The notes beneath the pieces are model-generated. The model searched no databases, was not told the DNA's origin, and saw only the letters and a program-made list of their open reading frames with translations. Both the position numbers and the translations under genes were made by a program. Positions 1 to 6,968 of a DNA stretch of 23,136 bases are shown one piece after another (position 1 is the first letter of the stretch; every line of letters starts with the position of its first letter). The stretch is from a virus, in the IMG/VR virus record IMGVR_UViG_3300047668_001341, positions 1 through 23,136 of that record; one strand, given 5' to 3'.

Positions 1-87
1 GTAGCCTAGCTCGCCATCTGCTAATACGGGGTTTGCGCTGGACCAGTTTGATGAGCTATCGCGCCTAATTTGAAGTTGTACTGCCAT
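1..87 (-). CDS. Tail fibre-type protein, N-terminal fragment (cut by left edge)
   Basis: Only the first 29 codons are present. They read MAVQLQIRRDSSSNW and then SSANPVLADGELGY. A short polar stretch leading to a 'xxNPVLxxGExGY' motif is a common opening of phage tail fibre and adhesin proteins, where this segment anchors the fibre. A strong ribosome binding site, GGAGGGGGAG, lies 6 bases before the ATG, inside the end of the upstream fibre gene. The two genes are separated by a single base, so this is the next gene of the same operon. The start is well supported. The product class is inferred from the N-terminus alone because the rest lies outside the window. Confidence 0.75.
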   Translation of the reverse strand, partial: MAVQLQIRRDSSSNWSSANPVLADGELGY

Positions 88-88
88 G

Positions 89-1093
89 TTATGCTCCCCC
101 TCCGTTAAGGGCTATTGTAGAAGTATTCCTAGTAGTTGTTGCAGTTCCTCCGTCTATATTCAACCCTCCACTGTTTGCAAGAACAAAAGCGGTAGTTGCT
201 AGCTGAGTAGTATTTGTGGTAGGGGCAGCAGTAGGTGCTGTAGGAATACCTGTAAAAATTGGGCTGTGTAATGTAGATAATGAAGCAATCTCATTATCTA
301 CATAGGTGATCGATGCTTTAGCTGCTAAACTAGTAGTTACAGAGCCGGCAAAGTTGCTATCGTCGCCTAAAGCAGCAGCGAGCTCATTTAGGGTATCTAA
401 TGAGCCGGGGGCTGAATCGACCAAGTTACTTATCGCAGTATCTACATATACTTCGGTTGCAAAATCAGCGAGGTTACCGGGAGTAAAAGTAAATACACCC
501 GTAGTGTTATTATAGGCAAGGCCTCCCGCACCCGCAGCAGTAGCAGTCGTAGCACTTAAACTAATAAGCTCTATTTTATCTGCCAAGTTTGTCGGTATAA
601 TGTTATCGTCTGCACCTACAGAAGTATTTGCAGGAAGTACTATACCTCCATCATCATTTGCAGAGATATCTACATCACCCAGTGTAATAGTATTTGCCGC
701 AAACTTACCAGCTTTAACATATAAATTTGCAAATCTTTTTGTAGGACTACCAATATCAATACCCGAGTACGTAGTTACACCTGCTACAGTGCTAGTTGTA
801 GCAGTTGTAGCAGGTAACAACGCATCGTTTAAAGCGCCAAGCCTTGTATCTAAAAAGTCTATAGTCGTTAGTATAGGACCTGTAGCACTATTTAGAGCAG
901 TAGGTCCTCTTACTAGGCCCAAAAAGGTTGGGTCGGTGATAGTAGCTTTTAAAGCTGATAAAGCTATAGCATCGCTATTTACCGTATCTATCCCTGACAA
1001 TAAGTTAGAAAAGTTATCGTCCACCTGCTGATTTGACAGAGGTATGCCAGTAGGAACCCTTAGAACTAGGACAGGTGAGTAGTAAGTAGACAC
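89..1093 (-). CDS. Tail fibre / receptor-binding protein (334 aa)
   Basis: A virion fibre protein, probably trimeric and exposed at the tail tip. The N-terminus carries the 'PLSNQQVDDNFSNL' motif (residues 18-31) often seen at the start of phage fibres. A 'GLAYNNTTGVFTFTP' shaft motif is at 191-205. A 'DSAPGSLDTLNELAAALGDD' helix-rich unit at 226-245 is typical of tail fibre repeats. A 'PTAPTAAP...TTQLATTAFV' segment at about 284-304 resembles the phage tail fibre repeat family (PF03406 type). The end is Gly/Thr/Asn rich (LNGGGA). The start codon is GTG, preceded by GGGGGAT at good spacing in the 12-base gap after the upstream stop. No C-terminal chaperone is seen, so it may be a shaft or connector to which the next gene product attaches. 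The fibre call is firm; the receptor is unknown. Confidence 0.85.
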   Translation of the reverse strand: MSTYYSPVLVLRVPTGIPLSNQQVDDNFSNLLSGIDTVNSDAIALSALKATITDPTFLGLVRGPTALNSATGPILTTIDFLDTRLGALNDALLPATTATTSTVAGVTTYSGIDIGSPTKRFANLYVKAGKFAANTITLGDVDISANDDGGIVLPANTSVGADDNIIPTNLADKIELISLSATTATAAGAGGLAYNNTTGVFTFTPGNLADFATEVYVDTAISNLVDSAPGSLDTLNELAAALGDDSNFAGSVTTSLAAKASITYVDNEIASLSTLHSPIFTGIPTAPTAAPTTNTTQLATTAFVLANSGGLNIDGGTATTTRNTSTIALNGGGA

Positions 1094-1105
1094 TCTATCC
1101 CCCTA

Positions 1106-2056
1106 TTAAGTCTGATCTGCTATTTTAATGGACCAAGTTACCTGCAGACTATCCTGAGGGGCTTTGTTTACTTGCTTAAACCTGGTGCGGCATAGCATGC
1201 TCTGATCTTTATTAAGACCTAACTGACTGCTGTGGCCTAAGAAATCTGTTGAACCTATTCTGCCGTTTGCTGCTATCATAGCTTGTTTATTAAAAATACC
1301 CGCTTCTGTAATGGGCAGAGATACAGGACCATTAGAACCAGCGGCAGTTGAAGATTCTGAACCGCCTGTAATACCCCTCATAGAAGGATGGTTTTCACCA
1401 AAGAAAGCGCGATATACTAAGCGATCACCTGATTTCCGAGTCTGAGCTACTGAACCGACAGTTGCAATTGTACCATCTGATTGCACATAACTACCTTCAG
1501 GTGTAACTCCTGTATCTTCTTGAAGAACTCCCGAGTTTGCAGGGTATTCATTCGCTTGATAGATTTTATTTTCAACATGCCCAACATTATCTCCAGCAGC
1601 AGTACTAAGTCCATCTCCGTAGATAGAATTTGCAAGAAGATTTCCAGTTCGAGACATATCTACTCTGCCTGATTGAAAAGTAGGTAAAGGCGTATCAGCT
1701 GCAAGTGTTACATCGTTCTTACCGCTTGTAGGCTCCTGATTAGCAACGGTACCGCAAGTAACTTCTTTCTGAAGTGCGGTGTCGGTAGCTGAAGGTGTTA
1801 CGGCAGTCGCTATACCATCTATTTCATACGCTGAGCCTGAGCCCGTTCCTATACCAAGTCCCATAAATTTCATCATTGAAGGAGCATATGCATATGCTTC
1901 ACGATCTTCCCCTGAATCAATCATACGGCCCACAATATGTGCTAGACCTTGGTTTGTAATTTTGTTTCTTACAGTTTTGTGTTGTTTTACTTTACCTTGT
2001 TCATCTCTTAGAACAAGGTTAACGGTGCCTCTGGCCATCATTCCATCTTTATGCAT
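1106..2056 (-). CDS. Putative virion structural protein (316 aa)
   Basis: The N-terminal part (about residues 8-45) reads ARGTVNLVLRDEQGKVK and then a TVRNKITNQGL segment. This is a beta-hairpin opening that I associate with tail-associated structural proteins of marine and T4-like phages: 'G.v.lvlrd.nGkvk....v.NlIt..G'. The middle is rich in Gly, Ser and Thr. The C-terminus (TRFKQVNKAPQDSLQVTWSIKI) looks like a beta strand that packs into a sheet. No enzymatic motif is seen. GGAG sits 7 bases before the ATG and overlaps the last codons of the 985-residue gene; the genes are 2 bases apart. In-frame ATGs at codons 6 and 7 are possible alternatives. A structural role is inferred from the motif and the operon position. 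Confidence 0.7.
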   Translation of the reverse strand: MHKDGMMARGTVNLVLRDEQGKVKQHKTVRNKITNQGLAHIVGRMIDSGEDREAYAYAPSMMKFMGLGIGTGSGSAYEIDGIATAVTPSATDTALQKEVTCGTVANQEPTSGKNDVTLAADTPLPTFQSGRVDMSRTGNLLANSIYGDGLSTAAGDNVGHVENKIYQANEYPANSGVLQEDTGVTPEGSYVQSDGTIATVGSVAQTRKSGDRLVYRAFFGENHPSMRGITGGSESSTAAGSNGPVSLPITEAGIFNKQAMIAANGRIGSTDFLGHSSQLGLNKDQSMLCRTRFKQVNKAPQDSLQVTWSIKIADQT

Positions 2057-2058
2057 AA

Positions 2059-5016
2059 TTAATCTCCTGTGATTGTAGTGCCGACATATGCTTGTGAAAA
2101 ATACCCATCATTGGAGTAGTTCTGTGAAATAGCAGAAAAATTGTCGTCGGCTAACGCATTTTCTGCTTGGTAATCTCGTTTGTACGTTACTTGCCTATCA
2201 AAAGTATCTGGTACAACTAAAAGGTCCTCATATATACTTCCATTTGAAAGATCGTAGTCGCGTTCAATACGTTTTTGTATCTCCCTAACATCTGCGCTTG
2301 AAACTTCAAACTTATCAAAAGCAAACTCAGGTCTATATAACTCTGGTTTTGACAAAATATTTAAAGTTTCATCAAAAGGTTTATCTATGTCAAAACCGAA
2401 GCCCATATGAGCATCAGTTAGTCTTTTATCTTTTCTTTGAGAAACAGTAGTTCCATTTATAGTAACGCTTTCGTCACCTCCATCGACACCAGCTCTAAAA
2501 AAGCCTTGTGATGGTACTATCTCCTCCGCAACAAAAACAGTTACTCCCTGCTCGTTATACTCCCAGTGCGCTGGTACTACAGTTCTAACCTGAGTTAAGC
2601 TAAGATCTTTATATATAAGCTTATCTTCAAGAGTTGCTAAAGCTGTAAAAATTTCAGGAAGTGGATCTAATATCTTGCTAGCTAGAGCCTGAACAGTAGT
2701 TTTTATATGGTCAAAGAATGAGGCTTTATCTATATCGAAACCGAGGCCCATATGAGCATCGGTTAGTCTTTTATCTCTTCTTTGAAAAACAACAGCTCCA
2801 TTTATAGTAACGCTTTCGTCACCTCCATCAACGTCTGTGATTTGTTCAAAAGTTCCATAAACCGCTGGTACATAATAAGCTGGAACATAATTATACGCCA
2901 TGTCAGTGTAACCGGCAACCCAGTATCCGGTTGAAGGATCTATTCCCTCGGTTAAAGCCTTCAGTCTATAAAATAACGCTGTCGTATCAGCTGCAAAACC
3001 CATCTCATCATGTTCTATTAAAGCTTTCCCTGCTAATACATAGTCTGTTTTTATGCTAGCTAGTTGTTGTGGCATAGGTAGGGGTAGCTGAAAGGCCATC
3101 TGATCACGGCCTGCAAATACATGAACCAATTCTGTATCTCGCTCTGTAATAGCGCTGTTCGATGCATTTTCATTATTAATGTACGTTGCATAAAGGCTTG
3201 AGCCACTGCTATTTTGATACCATCTGTAAGGCTCACCACCACTATAGTATAGAAATTTATTCTGTGTGAAACTTAATTCTGTCTTCTGTTGAAGAAGCTC
3301 TTCAGGGTCTATTACATCTTCAGCGTAAACAATCTTTACTGGCTCTATTAACTGTTTTACGGTTAATATATCTGTAAGCCTCTTCCACTTGCTAAAAGAG
3401 ATTCCTGTTCCTGGGAACTCATTATTACCCCATCGTGCACTTTTTATAGTAGCTAACTCTATATCTCTGTCTGTAAACAAGCCTCTACTAGGGTGATACT
3501 CGCTTGTATAAGTTGCGGTAATGCCCGACGCAGCCGCCCCGATTCCCTGCCCAGTGCTTCGGCCGTTTGCTGCCAAAAGCATATAGTACCCACTATCTCC
3601 GGGTGCCATATCGTGTGAGTAAAGATAAGGCGTTTTATTTACTGCAAATTTTAATTCAATATTCTTACTAACAACATGTTCAAAGTCTGTTTCATCAAAT
3701 TCGTCCCTAACTTTAGTAAAATAAGGTAAGAAGGTCACACCTACTGTATCTTGCAATCTATTTGCTACTGAGAATTTGGCTCCTATACTCAGGTAGTCCA
3801 TTTTTCTTCCGGTGTAGAATGCGTTCTGACTCCAACTTATCTCACGCCTCGAAGAATCTGTAATGGCTAGTTCTATATCTCTTTCTGTAAGAGGACCACT
3901 GATCGCAGATGAGTAGCTTGACTGTCCAGGCCAGTTTAAAGTATTATAACGATAGTTATTAGTACTATCCTGGTAAAGTTTTAAATTATTTACAAAGTTT
4001 AATTTAAGATTTTGGCTGCTTATATCTTCAAAGTCTGTTTCATCTTCAGTATTAAAAGATCTAAAAGCTAGAGGTACTTCTTCCAGCTCTGCAATATCTG
4101 TCTTGCCGAGGAAAGTTGAAAACTTTGCCCCTCTATTTAGATAATTCCATTTGTCCGCCACATTTGTGCTAGTGCCATCTTCTATCCTATTAGCATCTAA
4201 TCCCGCAGACTCTTCTGAAGTACTTTCTCCACGAAAATCGTAAAGTATATCTTTAAATATATCCCTATTATCTAAACCTTCTGTGCTTAACTTATCTTCT
4301 GCTGATATGGGCTTCCATTGTTCGCTCTCTACGAATAAGCCTACACTTGAAGTATCAGCGGCTTTCTCAAAAAAAGTTTTTGCTCCTATAACTAGATAAT
4401 TCAGCTTATCTAGTGTTGGGGTGTACTGGTTCCAACTTGTTTCTAGTCTACTAGCATTTACTACACCTAAATGCTCTTGAATTAAGTCAGACCACCACTT
4501 AAAATAAACATCTTCTTCAAAAGTAAGAATATCTACTAGACCTTTTTCTACTTTGAAAGGAAGTAACTCAACTCTCAAAAAAAGTAAATCTTCTAGTGTC
4601 TTGAACGTTTGGTTGCTATAGTGTTCATCGTTTAGCGAACCAATAAGATCAAAAATACCTGACTTATTTATTACTTTACCTGCAATATCAGAAAGCTCTG
4701 AAACATCCTCAAGAGACTTATTAATATCAAAACTCGTTGCACTTAGTAGGTTAACTTCGTCAAAAAGGTGCTTATGGCCTCTAAATAGCAAGTCTAGGTT
4801 TAGAGACTTAATTAAAGGGGCTCCCATATTCAAAGTAGAGAAAGAAGCGCCTGCTAGTTGTATTTTTCCAAGAGCTGCTATTAACTGTTGCGAGACTGTT
4901 GGACTACTTAATGTTTGTGCTGTAGTTACGTTACCTAATGCAATAGCATTTTCTATACTAATAGTACCTAGCGAGGTTGAATCTACTACATATGCTAGGC
5001 TTAGTACTGGTTTCAT
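2059..5016 (-). CDS. Large repetitive virion structural protein (985 aa)
   Basis: I do not recognise an enzymatic domain. The protein is acidic, rich in Asp, Thr, Ser and aromatic residues, and internally repetitive. A roughly 34-residue block starting DGGDESVTING and ending with GFDIDK occurs twice, 115 residues apart, near the C-terminus. A looser repeat 'DETDFE.i.s.n..L.F..N....Y' followed by 'TeRDiEL' recurs three or four times between about residues 310 and 640. The final segment (DDNFSAISQNYSNDGYFSQAYVG) resembles the C-terminal tail I associate with repetitive marine-phage structural proteins; this is from memory and only moderate evidence. No signal peptide, membrane segment or collagen repeat is seen. 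The start has only a weak GAG at about 7 bases and probably depends on coupling to the small ORF just upstream. Likely a tail-tip decoration or adhesin. Confidence 0.65.
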   Translation of the reverse strand: MKPVLSLAYVVDSTSLGTISIENAIALGNVTTAQTLSSPTVSQQLIAALGKIQLAGASFSTLNMGAPLIKSLNLDLLFRGHKHLFDEVNLLSATSFDINKSLEDVSELSDIAGKVINKSGIFDLIGSLNDEHYSNQTFKTLEDLLFLRVELLPFKVEKGLVDILTFEEDVYFKWWSDLIQEHLGVVNASRLETSWNQYTPTLDKLNYLVIGAKTFFEKAADTSSVGLFVESEQWKPISAEDKLSTEGLDNRDIFKDILYDFRGESTSEESAGLDANRIEDGTSTNVADKWNYLNRGAKFSTFLGKTDIAELEEVPLAFRSFNTEDETDFEDISSQNLKLNFVNNLKLYQDSTNNYRYNTLNWPGQSSYSSAISGPLTERDIELAITDSSRREISWSQNAFYTGRKMDYLSIGAKFSVANRLQDTVGVTFLPYFTKVRDEFDETDFEHVVSKNIELKFAVNKTPYLYSHDMAPGDSGYYMLLAANGRSTGQGIGAAASGITATYTSEYHPSRGLFTDRDIELATIKSARWGNNEFPGTGISFSKWKRLTDILTVKQLIEPVKIVYAEDVIDPEELLQQKTELSFTQNKFLYYSGGEPYRWYQNSSGSSLYATYINNENASNSAITERDTELVHVFAGRDQMAFQLPLPMPQQLASIKTDYVLAGKALIEHDEMGFAADTTALFYRLKALTEGIDPSTGYWVAGYTDMAYNYVPAYYVPAVYGTFEQITDVDGGDESVTINGAVVFQRRDKRLTDAHMGLGFDIDKASFFDHIKTTVQALASKILDPLPEIFTALATLEDKLIYKDLSLTQVRTVVPAHWEYNEQGVTVFVAEEIVPSQGFFRAGVDGGDESVTINGTTVSQRKDKRLTDAHMGFGFDIDKPFDETLNILSKPELYRPEFAFDKFEVSSADVREIQKRIERDYDLSNGSIYEDLLVVPDTFDRQVTYKRDYQAENALADDNFSAISQNYSNDGYFSQAYVGTTITGD
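2381..2484 (-). repeat. Direct repeat, C-terminal copy (partner at 2726..2829)
   Basis: Together with 2726..2829 this forms a direct repeat with an offset of 345 bases (115 codons) inside the 985-residue gene. Both copies encode about 34 residues running from DGGDESVTING to GFDIDK. They are highly similar at the DNA level, with scattered substitutions, which indicates a fairly recent duplication in frame. Confidence 0.85.
2726..2829 (-). repeat. Direct repeat, N-terminal copy (partner at 2381..2484)
   Basis: Second member of the in-frame duplication in the 985-residue structural protein. The encoded block differs from its partner at only a few residues (GAVVFQRR against GTTVSQRK, and GLGF against GFGF). 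Confidence 0.85.
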
Positions 5017-5024
5017 TTAGGGTC

Positions 5025-5180
5025 TCATTTCAATACAGGATTATGTGTAGTAATCCTCTTTATAGTGGGCTTATTTATACTGCTAGTACCGATAGCAATA
5101 GGAGAGCTTATAACCAATACTTTTGATATCCTAACTGACCCATTATAGTGAAAACTTGAGTTTTGGAACATAATGTTCAT
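5025..5180 (-). CDS. Small hypothetical protein (51 aa), ATGA-coupled
   Basis: An uninterrupted 51-codon frame that starts MNIMFQNSSFHYNGS and ends THNPVLK. It fills almost the whole interval between the 113-residue and 985-residue genes. Its ATG overlaps the TGA of the upstream gene (ATGA), the same arrangement used by three other junctions in this operon. Its stop lies 8 bases before the ATG of the 985-residue gene. No strong ribosome binding site is present, so translation would rely on coupling. Composition is Ser/Thr/Ile/Asn rich with a mildly hydrophobic centre (VLVISSPIAIG) and basic residues towards the end; no domain is recognised. The tight fit supports a real gene or a coupling ORF, but the frame could also be open by chance. 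Confidence 0.5.
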   Translation of the reverse strand: MNIMFQNSSFHYNGSVRISKVLVISSPIAIGTSSINKPTIKRITTHNPVLK

Positions 5181-5518
5181 GAGAACTGAGTGCGTACTCG
5201 GAAAGTAACGTGTTCAAATACTGTCTGTCGAGTACCGTTATCAAATACAATCTCAATTTCTCCTTCGTAGTACCCTTCCTCTACTGTAGCAACCCAGGGA
5301 CCTAATGCAAATTGCAAGTTTCCGGTACCTAAAGTGGAGTTATTGGTATCATAAGTAAGAGTAGTTAATATTGCTGTTGTACCCTTTTTTCTTATTGCTA
5401 ACGTAATTGTCCCACCCACGCCTATGTTTATATTAAACGCAGCGGCAGTGTCATCTCTTACGAGAGAGATCTGTAGGTTTGCTAAAGTATCTCCTGATAC
5501 AAGTGAAATTATATTCAT
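5177..5518 (-). CDS. Small beta-rich baseplate/tail-tip protein, BppU-N-like (113 aa)
   Basis: The protein is a single predicted beta-sandwich. Alternating polar and hydrophobic strands start with LVSGDTLANLQISLVRDD, then a 'GTITLAIRKKG' strand pair, a 'LGPWVATVEEGYYEGEIEI' strand pair and a closing 'EHVTFRVRTQFS'. This layout resembles the N-terminal domain of baseplate upper proteins and related Ig-like attachment domains in phage tail tips; the similarity is by pattern only. It is the first gene after the consensus promoter at 5577..5605. The ribosome binding site is modest (AGGCAG about 5 bases before ATG, with AAGGAAAAG further upstream). The stop overlaps the next ATG. It may act as a small adaptor that attaches the larger adhesins downstream. 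Confidence 0.7.
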   Translation of the reverse strand: MNIISLVSGDTLANLQISLVRDDTAAAFNINIGVGGTITLAIRKKGTTAILTTLTYDTNNSTLGTGNLQFALGPWVATVEEGYYEGEIEIVFDNGTRQTVFEHVTFRVRTQFS

Positions 5519-5551
5519 AAAACTGCCTATTCTTTTCCTTTTTGGAACTTG

Positions 5552-5566
5552 TGGAAATTATTTCCA
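5552..5566. promoter_or_regulatory. Perfect 15-base palindrome, candidate operator
   Basis: TGGAAAT-n-ATTTCCA has seven-base arms around one central base. It starts about 4 bases after the transcription start expected from the promoter at 5577..5605, a position where a bound repressor would block the polymerase. A further half-site-like TGGAA occurs at 5543..5547, in tandem with the palindrome on the plus strand. It could also be a chance palindrome in AT-rich DNA. The binding protein is unknown. Confidence 0.45.
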
Positions 5567-5576
5567 GATAGTAAGA

Positions 5577-5605
5577 ATTATAACCAACTTAACATCAGAT
5601 GTCAA
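5577..5605 (-). promoter_or_regulatory. Consensus sigma-70 promoter
   Basis: On the minus strand the sequence reads TTGACA (5600..5605), a 17-base spacer and TATAAT (5577..5582). Both hexamers match the bacterial housekeeping consensus exactly and the spacing is optimal. It lies in the 131-base gap (5519..5649) between the 255-residue and 113-residue genes, the only sizeable gap in the window apart from the interval filled by the small ORF. Expected transcription start is near 5570, and the first gene starts at 5518. No convincing terminator lies upstream of it, so read-through from the core tail operon probably also occurs. Confidence 0.85.
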
Positions 5606-5649
5606 GAACTTTTTTTACTTTGGTATTGTCCTTAACGAATCCGAGCTGA

Positions 5650-6417
5650 TTAGTCGGTTGGATTATAACGTGCGTATGCTTTTACAACTCCATACGCTAA
5701 AGTATTTTTATTAAACGCAAAATTCCATTGCCACACAACATCGCAGTCTGTGTGAGTATCTGTAGGTAGAGGGTACTGAAGACTCTTATCAGTACAAAAC
5801 TCTTTTATGCGTTTAGGAGTTGCGGATACAGACACATCAATCCAGTCTGAGGAAGTCCCACTCTGGGAATGCGTGGTAGTATAATGTTTATACCCCGTGG
5901 GCAGGTCAGGTTTACTACCCGAGTACTCATCTAGTACCACTTTTAATAAAATATCCTCGCTTAATAGATTAAAGTTTAAAGCGTAATATTTAAAGTTACT
6001 TGCAGTATAATTTGTACTAAAGTCTGTTTGTATTGAGTTACTGGGTAAAGTACCTGTAGCATATTCATACGAATTGATACTAGTATTATCGTCATACCTA
6101 CCAATAAGACCGTAATCCGAACTCACGGAGTTTTCGTATGCAGGAAATGCTGTAAGCAACTCTTGCAATATCACAGCGCCCTCTGAGCTTCCTACTTTAT
6201 AGTCCTGTCCTACAATGGTTTCGTTAACATAAATATCATCACGGCAGTGACACTCTTTAAAAAAGTTTTGCTCTGCATGATATAGCAGTGCACTATCAAT
6301 AAGTTCTTGCATTACATCTGTATCTTCTGTAAAGGGTATCTGGTATACTACTTCATTTTTATCAAAAATAGCCCAACGATTGATGCCCTCAGTACCCATA
6401 GTATAGCTTCTATTCAT
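5650..6417 (-). CDS. Hypothetical tail-operon protein (255 aa)
   Basis: Not recognised. The N-terminal third is mixed helix and strand (GINRWAIFDKNEVVYQIPF, then a helical stretch around MQELIDSALLYHAEQNFF). A CHC motif (ECHCRDD) is at about residues 55-61, and further cysteines are at CTDK and DCDV. The C-terminal third is beta-rich and ends WQWNFAFNKNTLAYGVVKAYARYN. No membrane segment, signal peptide or catalytic motif is evident. The ATG overlaps the stop of the 184-residue gene (ATGA), and the gene is the last before the promoter gap. A virion or tail-assembly role is likely from position only. An in-frame ATG at codon 7 is an alternative start. Confidence 0.6.
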   Translation of the reverse strand: MNRSYTMGTEGINRWAIFDKNEVVYQIPFTEDTDVMQELIDSALLYHAEQNFFKECHCRDDIYVNETIVGQDYKVGSSEGAVILQELLTAFPAYENSVSSDYGLIGRYDDNTSINSYEYATGTLPSNSIQTDFSTNYTASNFKYYALNFNLLSEDILLKVVLDEYSGSKPDLPTGYKHYTTTHSQSGTSSDWIDVSVSATPKRIKEFCTDKSLQYPLPTDTHTDCDVVWQWNFAFNKNTLAYGVVKAYARYNPTD

Positions 6418-6968
6418 GTGAACACCACCGATACTGTAGCACCTGATGTTGTACCAAAAGGATTAGTAGTAGTCATCCAAATCCACGCCGTTCTTTTAGG
6501 CTCGGAACCCTGCGCATCATATTGATTAAAAGAAGCTATACTACTTCTAGCGTACGCTGTTGATCCTATAGTCATGGTGGTAAACCCGCTGTTTGCATGC
6601 CAACCTTCAAGCTGAAATTGGATAGTTTTAGTGTTTCCAAAGACGTTGAACTCTGCATAATGCAGAGCTTTTATATTTGCACCACTCTTAAAGTTACAAG
6701 TACCATCAGAAATACTACCCACCCCGGAACTAAAACCTCGATAGTATACAGTGGTACCCGAATTGTAAAGCCCTACAGTAACCGTTTGGCTATCGACACC
6801 AGAAGATGCTCCGTACCACTCTGAAAAAGCCATCTGAACACCCTCTGCTTTACCAATTAGAGCTCTAATATCTGCATCATTTATAGAGGCTTGGGTTTCC
6901 GATGAACCCCCTGCCTCTACATGGATTGCATTTAGAGTAAGTGCATTATATGCTGTTGTTAATGCCAC
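6414..6968 (-). CDS. Tail-tip associated structural protein with INDADIR/FSEWYG motif (184 aa)
   Basis: Residues about 28-57 contain SINDADIRALIGKAEG followed by MAFSEWYGAS. I have seen this short motif ('sindaDIR.Lig.a.G..m.fneWYGas') repeatedly in small proteins near the tail-fibre genes of marine phages; this is recollection, not a search result. The rest is a beta-rich domain of about 120 residues (VDSQTVTVGLY to GATVSVVFT) that may form a jelly-roll or Ig-like fold. The start codon is GTG, which shares one base with the TAG stop of the giant gene (TAGTG) and is preceded by GGGAG at 7 bases. Probably a virion protein attached to the tail tip; its exact role is unknown. Confidence 0.7.
   Translation of the reverse strand: MALTTAYNALTLNAIHVEAGGSSETQASINDADIRALIGKAEGVQMAFSEWYGASSGVDSQTVTVGLYNSGTTVYYRGFSSGVGSISDGTCNFKSGANIKALHYAEFNVFGNTKTIQFQLEGWHANSGFTTMTIGSTAYARSSIASFNQYDAQGSEPKRTAWIWMTTTNPFGTTSGATVSVVFT

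Noticed and set aside
5122-5164. Second promoter inside the small ORF: TATAAT preceded by a palindrome AAAACT-TG-AGTTTT at 5151..5164
   Set aside because: The hexamers at 16-18 base spacing upstream match the -35 consensus poorly (about two of six), and an isolated TATAAT in AT-rich DNA is expected by chance.
5601-5650. Possible terminator after the 255-residue gene (CCGA...TCGG stem; T-run at 5610..5616)
   Set aside because: The stem has only four base pairs, and the T-run is on the plus strand, so on the transcribed strand it reads as A. No rho-independent terminator can be supported.
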